DNA of 9,555 bases from Chlamydiota bacterium. GTDB taxonomy: Bacteria > Auribacterota > UBA3054 > B51-G9. The position numbers and the translations under genes are program-made. The stretch's first letter is position 1; each line of letters starts with the position of its first letter. The stretch is taken from NCBI GenBank assembly GCA_030596365.1, contig JAUVKG010000075.1, positions 1 through 9,555 of the forward strand, in the 5' to 3' direction. This document shows, piece by piece, positions 7,601-9,555 of this stretch. A model generated the notes under the pieces. The model saw only the letters and a list, made by a program, of their open reading frames with translations, was not told the origin of the DNA and did not search any database.

Positions 7601-9297
7601 CCTGCCAATCTGATAGAAGGATAGAGTTTTGTCATCACATTTGTATCTTTAGCAACAACAAGATATTCATCAGGCGCGAGAAAAGTTCCGCTTGGAAAAA
7701 TATAATCTATTCCTTTATTAAACTGCCATCCGGAAATATCTACATCATTTGTTCCGCGATTGTAAAGTTCCACCCATGACTCTTTTGACTCTCTATACGG
7801 AGTTGGTTCAGAAAGTATTTTTTGAGCGTAAAGCGCCATGCCGAAAACTATGTCGGAACTGTTTATAGTACATTGATGAACTTCTACCGCTATCACATTG
7901 GTGCCAACTATAAGATTCTTTGTAGAAATGTCGAATGGTCCTGTATATGTCGCGTCGTTTATCGGAGGTGTTGCAAAAGTACTATGAGTAATTTCACCTT
8001 CCGGCATACCCACTCTTAAAACTTCTTCACCATTCAAATAAAAAACTGCTCCGTCATCAATTATCGGATGAATCTGCAAATTTGCATTTTCATAATTGCC
8101 GGTAAATATAAAAGTAGTGCGAAAATAATATGTAATTTGACCAAGTGTAAGCAATGTATTTTTCGGAGCGGGAAGAGAAGCGCTTTCAGCATAAAAAAGC
8201 GCGTTTCCTGACGGCCATCCGCTGTCATCAAAACCTGCTTCCCGCCAGGCGGAACCAAGATCCGTACCGGATTGATTATATTTCCAAACGTCATCTATTT
8301 GTATCTTTGTACTTAATAAATATGTACCCGGTGTGGCGTGAACATCACGGTGGTTATACATTATTTCGTTTATAACTATTTCATTATTAAACAGAAAAAA
8401 ATTGGATTCGCCGGGAGTTGTTGTTGCCGGGTACATCCAATTACCTGTGCCGTCAGGGGATTTCCCGCGTAATCGAGGATTCACTGTAACGCCATCCAAC
8501 ACGTAATCCCCATTTTCTGAATACAGAAAAAGTTTATCGCCTGACTGCGGGGAATAACTCTGGAACATATTTGAAAACACAATACATTCGCCGGAATTAA
8601 GCTCAATTGCAGGAACAGCAAAATCGTAAAAAGCACTTGAACATCTAATAACAAAATTCGATAAATTTATAGAATGGTCATCATAATTAATAAGCTCAAG
8701 CCAGAAGTTGCTGCCCGGAGCGGAAACTTCATTAAAAGAAATTCGAGGAGTAAAAGGTGGCGGCAACGCAAAGTTACGCAAGCCGGGAGTTCCACCAGCA
8801 AGATAACTTGACGACCAATTACCAAAAGGAGGGCTGGAACTTTGAGGATCAATCTTCGATAGCGATGATCCCGAACCATCAGGCTCAACCGGCCAGTCAT
8901 CATCATCCTTATAATTCACAGAATCCATAACCCGGTCAGTATTATTAACCAGCTCAAGTGTCTCGCCGCTATTTGAAATACGCCCGGAAAATGGGCCGTA
9001 AACATCTGTAATCCCGGTCGATGCTTCAAGAGTTTCAGGAGAAGAAGCAATAACAATATATTCGCCTGCTTCAACAACAGTGCCGACAGGAAAAGTATAA
9101 TCAATTCCGCCCTGCAAACCCCAGCCTGAAATATCGAGATTCACTGCCATTTGATTATGCAGCTCCACCCACTCCATCGCGATCTCATTAGTTGCCGGAT
9201 GATACATAATCTCATTAAACACGAGAACACTATCCGCGCAAACGAAGCTGGAACTTACAAAGAAAAGCAAAAAAAATATAACGTTTATTAATCTCAT
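4699..9297 (-). CDS. Secreted LTD/CotH-kinase-like multidomain protein with PEP-CTERM-like tail, copy A (1532 aa)
   Basis: Complete gene. Residues 1-21 are a signal peptide (hydrophobic core, SFVCA before the likely cleavage site). Domains by eye: LTD1 about 24-175 (VFNEIMYHP, EWVELHN, SGWGL); a shorter LTD2 about 184-300; LTD3 starting at VINEIMYN (308-315), interrupted by a galactose-binding-like sandwich (about 319-494; DDGAVFYLNGEEV, GTNVIAVEVHQ), and resuming at ESWVELYNRG to about 630; a CBM-like sandwich about 634-790; Ig/FN3-like about 800-905; CotH-kinase-like about 912-1275; Ig-like about 1280-1362; LTD4 about 1368-1500; PEP-CTERM-like tail 1509-1532. CotH hallmarks are VKLKGSERGR (958-967), FGQREILINH (1002-1011), DQWLRSFAVGNADG (1147-1160) and LLFPHDMDF (1185-1193), where the DxD is a candidate metal-binding pair. 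CotH in Bacillus is a spore-coat kinase; in this architecture the substrate is unknown. The start is fixed by the signal peptide and by conservation with copy B. A structural, adhesin-like role without kinase activity is possible. Confidence 0.93.
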   Translation of the reverse strand: MRLINVIFFLLFFVSSSFVCADSVLVFNEIMYHPATNEIAMEWVELHNQMAVNLDISGWGLQGGIDYTFPVGTVVEAGEYIVIASSPETLEASTGITDVYGPFSGRISNSGETLELVNNTDRVMDSVNYKDDDDWPVEPDGSGSSLSKIDPQSSSPPFGNWSSSYLAGGTPGLRNFALPPPFTPRISFNEVSAPGSNFWLELINYDDHSINLSNFVIRCSSAFYDFAVPAIELNSGECIVFSNMFQSYSPQSGDKLFLYSENGDYVLDGVTVNPRLRGKSPDGTGNWMYPATTTPGESNFFLFNNEIVINEIMYNHRDVHATPGTYLLSTKIQIDDVWKYNQSGTDLGSAWREAGFDDSGWPSGNALFYAESASLPAPKNTLLTLGQITYYFRTTFIFTGNYENANLQIHPIIDDGAVFYLNGEEVLRVGMPEGEITHSTFATPPINDATYTGPFDISTKNLIVGTNVIAVEVHQCTINSSDIVFGMALYAQKILSEPTPYRESKESWVELYNRGTNDVDISGWQFNKGIDYIFPSGTFLAPDEYLVVAKDTNVMTKLYPSIRLAGEFSGKLSRSGERIRLIDNFGNQADLVRYLDGSPWPEFADGGGSSIELRDPHSDNLFPEAWEGSDESFKSSWKTYTYRGVAAPSSLGPDNQWQEFVIGLLNDGEVLLDDINVIEDPDGTPVELIQNSTFDTGPANWRIIGNHRHSEVVPDPEDSGNDVLRLKATGSTEHMHNHAETTLKSAVINGRTYEISFRAKWLAGSDQFNVRLYFNRLAKTILLDVPEKNGTPGTQNSAYETNIGPVYKNFRHFPAVPAAGEVVTVSVSATDPDDMAGMTNWYSVNGGAWTPIVMTLSADNNYFATIPGQSSPSIVHFYVEGYDNLGARSTFPADGKNARALYEIDGGEAAVNGRHNVRIVMIKEDSDFMNDTIQLMSNDRIGATVIYNEIDVFYNVGVKLKGSERGRPPSTRRGFNVRFNTDKLFRGVHRVIAIDRSAGLVFGQREILINHIMNKVGHVPNKYNDLIKVITPRSEYTSSAELQLSRFEDEFLDNQFKNGGDGNVFAYDGIYYPTTADANGYKIPIPDIITLTWLLDLGDDKENYRWPFQIKNNRFRDDYSYLINCAKLFSLSGSAFFNQVENIIDVDQWLRSFAVGNADGATDHYLCYQKHNAIFYIRPEDNRVLLFPHDMDFMVNYNAKPLLSQTPSFQKLIQVPEYLRRYYGYLHDVLTTAYNQKYMSYWTTHYGSLLPYQNFGTHLTYINNRHNYLMGALGAQVGTETPFSITTANGTVDTPFITVTGSAWINVDKIKIDGEKLSLDWPAMKNWETKIPLVPGTNHLVFVAHDFQNNVIATDEITIISLAADTPPTVIINEFLALNSTLGKDEFGEYDDWVELYNYGTNATEIGGMFLSDDVFLPTKWSIPPTNILPYNFLVLWADGETNQGDYHMSFKLSGNGETISLYNPDTVLVHRISFGEQVSDVSFGLFPDGNISTNFFLYPTINTNNILPEPGIGIWILGMLECWIIGRRKLF
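4702..4773 (-). other. PEP-CTERM-like sorting tail of copy A
   Basis: The last 24 residues (1509-1532) begin Pro-Glu-Pro-Gly, run through a mostly hydrophobic stretch (IGIWILGMLECWIIG) and end Arg-Arg-Lys-Leu-Phe. This is the layout of the PEP-CTERM signal recognised by exosortases. An acidic Glu and a Cys sit inside the hydrophobic part, which is atypical. The helix is partly encoded by an 8-bp direct repeat, (AACATTCC)2 on the plus strand at 4728-4743. The equivalent in copy B is at 2-61, with the repeat at 19-34. Confidence 0.7.
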
Positions 9298-9333
9298 ATA
9301 AACATTATATCATTTTTATAAGTTTTAATCTAA
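9298..9333 (-). promoter_or_regulatory. Predicted promoter of copy A, extended -10, leaderless
   Basis: Reading the minus strand, a perfect TATAAT lies at 9309-9304, preceded by TGA (9312-9310), which makes an extended -10 (TGnTATAAT). A weak -35 (TTAGAT, 9333-9328) is 18 bp upstream. Only GTTTAT separates the -10 from the ATG at 9297, so transcription should begin at or within a base or two of the start codon. No Shine-Dalgarno-like purine tract is present. The block is conserved upstream of copy B, and similarity between the copies ends just past the -35. Confidence 0.6.
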
Positions 9334-9397
9334 TAAAGAATAATTGCATGAAAAACAATATTAAAATATTCTGGGATTTCTAATTTGAGGAAAGTAA

Positions 9398-9434
9398 GTC
9401 AAGCTTCCAGCTTGACATTAAGCTGGAAGCTTAA
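9398..9434. repeat. Nested palindrome (REP-like) upstream of copy A
   Basis: AAGCTTCCAGCTT (9401-9413) and AAGCTGGAAGCTT (9420-9432) are perfect 13-bp inverted arms around a 6-nt loop. Each half is itself a small hairpin: GTCAAGC-ttcca-GCTTGAC (9398-9404 and 9410-9416) and TTAAGC-tggaa-GCTTAA (9418-9423 and 9429-9434). It could fold as one long hairpin or two short ones. No T-tract follows on either strand, so it is not a clear intrinsic terminator. It lies about 65 bp upstream of the promoter of copy A. Confidence 0.7.
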
Positions 9435-9555
9435 CCTAGTATAACACCGCTCAAATGAATCCAGCTTCAAAGGGGGAATTGTTTTCGGTTATTCTCAGGT
9501 TTCAAAGTTGTTCCACTCGGGCATTATTTAATACCATCTTTCCGCGACATCTTCC

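Larger units (their letters stand above)
1..9333 (-). repeat. Tandem gene duplication, period 4709 bp
   Basis: Unit B (1-4624) and unit A (4710-9333) are direct repeats covering the promoter block and the coding region. The offset is 4709 bp both at the start codons (9297/4588) and at the shared final Arg-Arg codons (4711/2). By hand count, similarity is highest over the promoter, signal peptide, LTD1 and LTD2 (mid-90s percent in sampled DNA). It falls to roughly 80% in the inserted beta-sandwich and is lowest in two short stretches of the CotH-like domain. Confidence 0.9.

Noticed and set aside
8667..8906. 79-codon minus-strand ORF with a close match at 3958-4197
   Set aside because: It is an alternative frame inside LTD1/LTD2 of the large genes. 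It appears conserved only because the host genes are duplicated; it has no start signals and a low-complexity Leu/Arg composition.
9348..9383. Plus-strand mini-ORF of 11 codons starting MKNNIKIFW
   Set aside because: It stops after 11 codons and has no ribosome binding site. It looks like a gene start, but nothing follows in any frame to support one.
9471..9480. AGGGGGAATT resembling half of the C5/G5 element at 4657-4694
   Set aside because: Only one arm is present, with no inverted partner nearby, so it is too short to call a repeat copy.
9528..9555. Possible C-terminus of an upstream minus-strand gene (EDVAERWY then stop at 9528-9530)
   Set aside because: Only eight sense codons lie inside the window. 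Neither codon bias nor homology can be judged from that, and other frames here are equally short.

Overview
The window is almost entirely filled by two very long, tandem, paralogous genes on the minus strand. Each codes for a secreted multidomain protein of about 1,530 residues. The upstream copy (A) is complete (start 9297, stop 4699, 1532 aa). The downstream copy (B) starts at 4588 and stays open for 1529 codons to the left edge of the window, which cuts it only a few codons before its expected stop. I read copy B codon by codon and found no in-frame stop or frameshift. The two copies are offset by 4709 bp at both the start codon and the last shared codons.

Both proteins share one architecture. 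In order it is: signal peptide; lamin-tail-like domains (LTD) 1 and 2; a third LTD interrupted by a galactose-binding-like beta-sandwich of about 175 residues; a second carbohydrate-binding-module-like beta-sandwich; an Ig/FN3-like domain; a CotH-kinase-like domain; another Ig-like domain; a C-terminal LTD; and a PEP-CTERM-like sorting tail (Pro-Glu-Pro, hydrophobic stretch, Arg-Arg). The plausible picture is an exported, surface-sorted, adhesin-like protein with a CotH-type kinase core. Substrate and role cannot be read from the sequence.

Layout: 1-4588 copy B (partial); 4589-4624 promoter B; 4623-4698 spacer with a terminator-like inverted repeat and a C5/G5 hairpin element; 4699-9297 copy A; 9298-9333 promoter A; 9334-9555 AT-rich noncoding DNA with a nested palindrome at 9398-9434 and no gene I can support. 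Both promoters have a perfect extended -10 (TGATATAAT) ending only 6 nt before the ATG, and there is no Shine-Dalgarno, so leaderless transcripts are predicted.

Organism: large LTD/CotH proteins with PEP-CTERM tails, moderate-to-low GC and repeat-bearing spacers suggest an environmental bacterium of the Planctomycetota-Verrucomicrobiota-Lentisphaerota/Kiritimatiellota type. This is an inference from domain content; there is no phylogenetic marker here. No RNA gene, CRISPR array, transposase or phage gene was seen.
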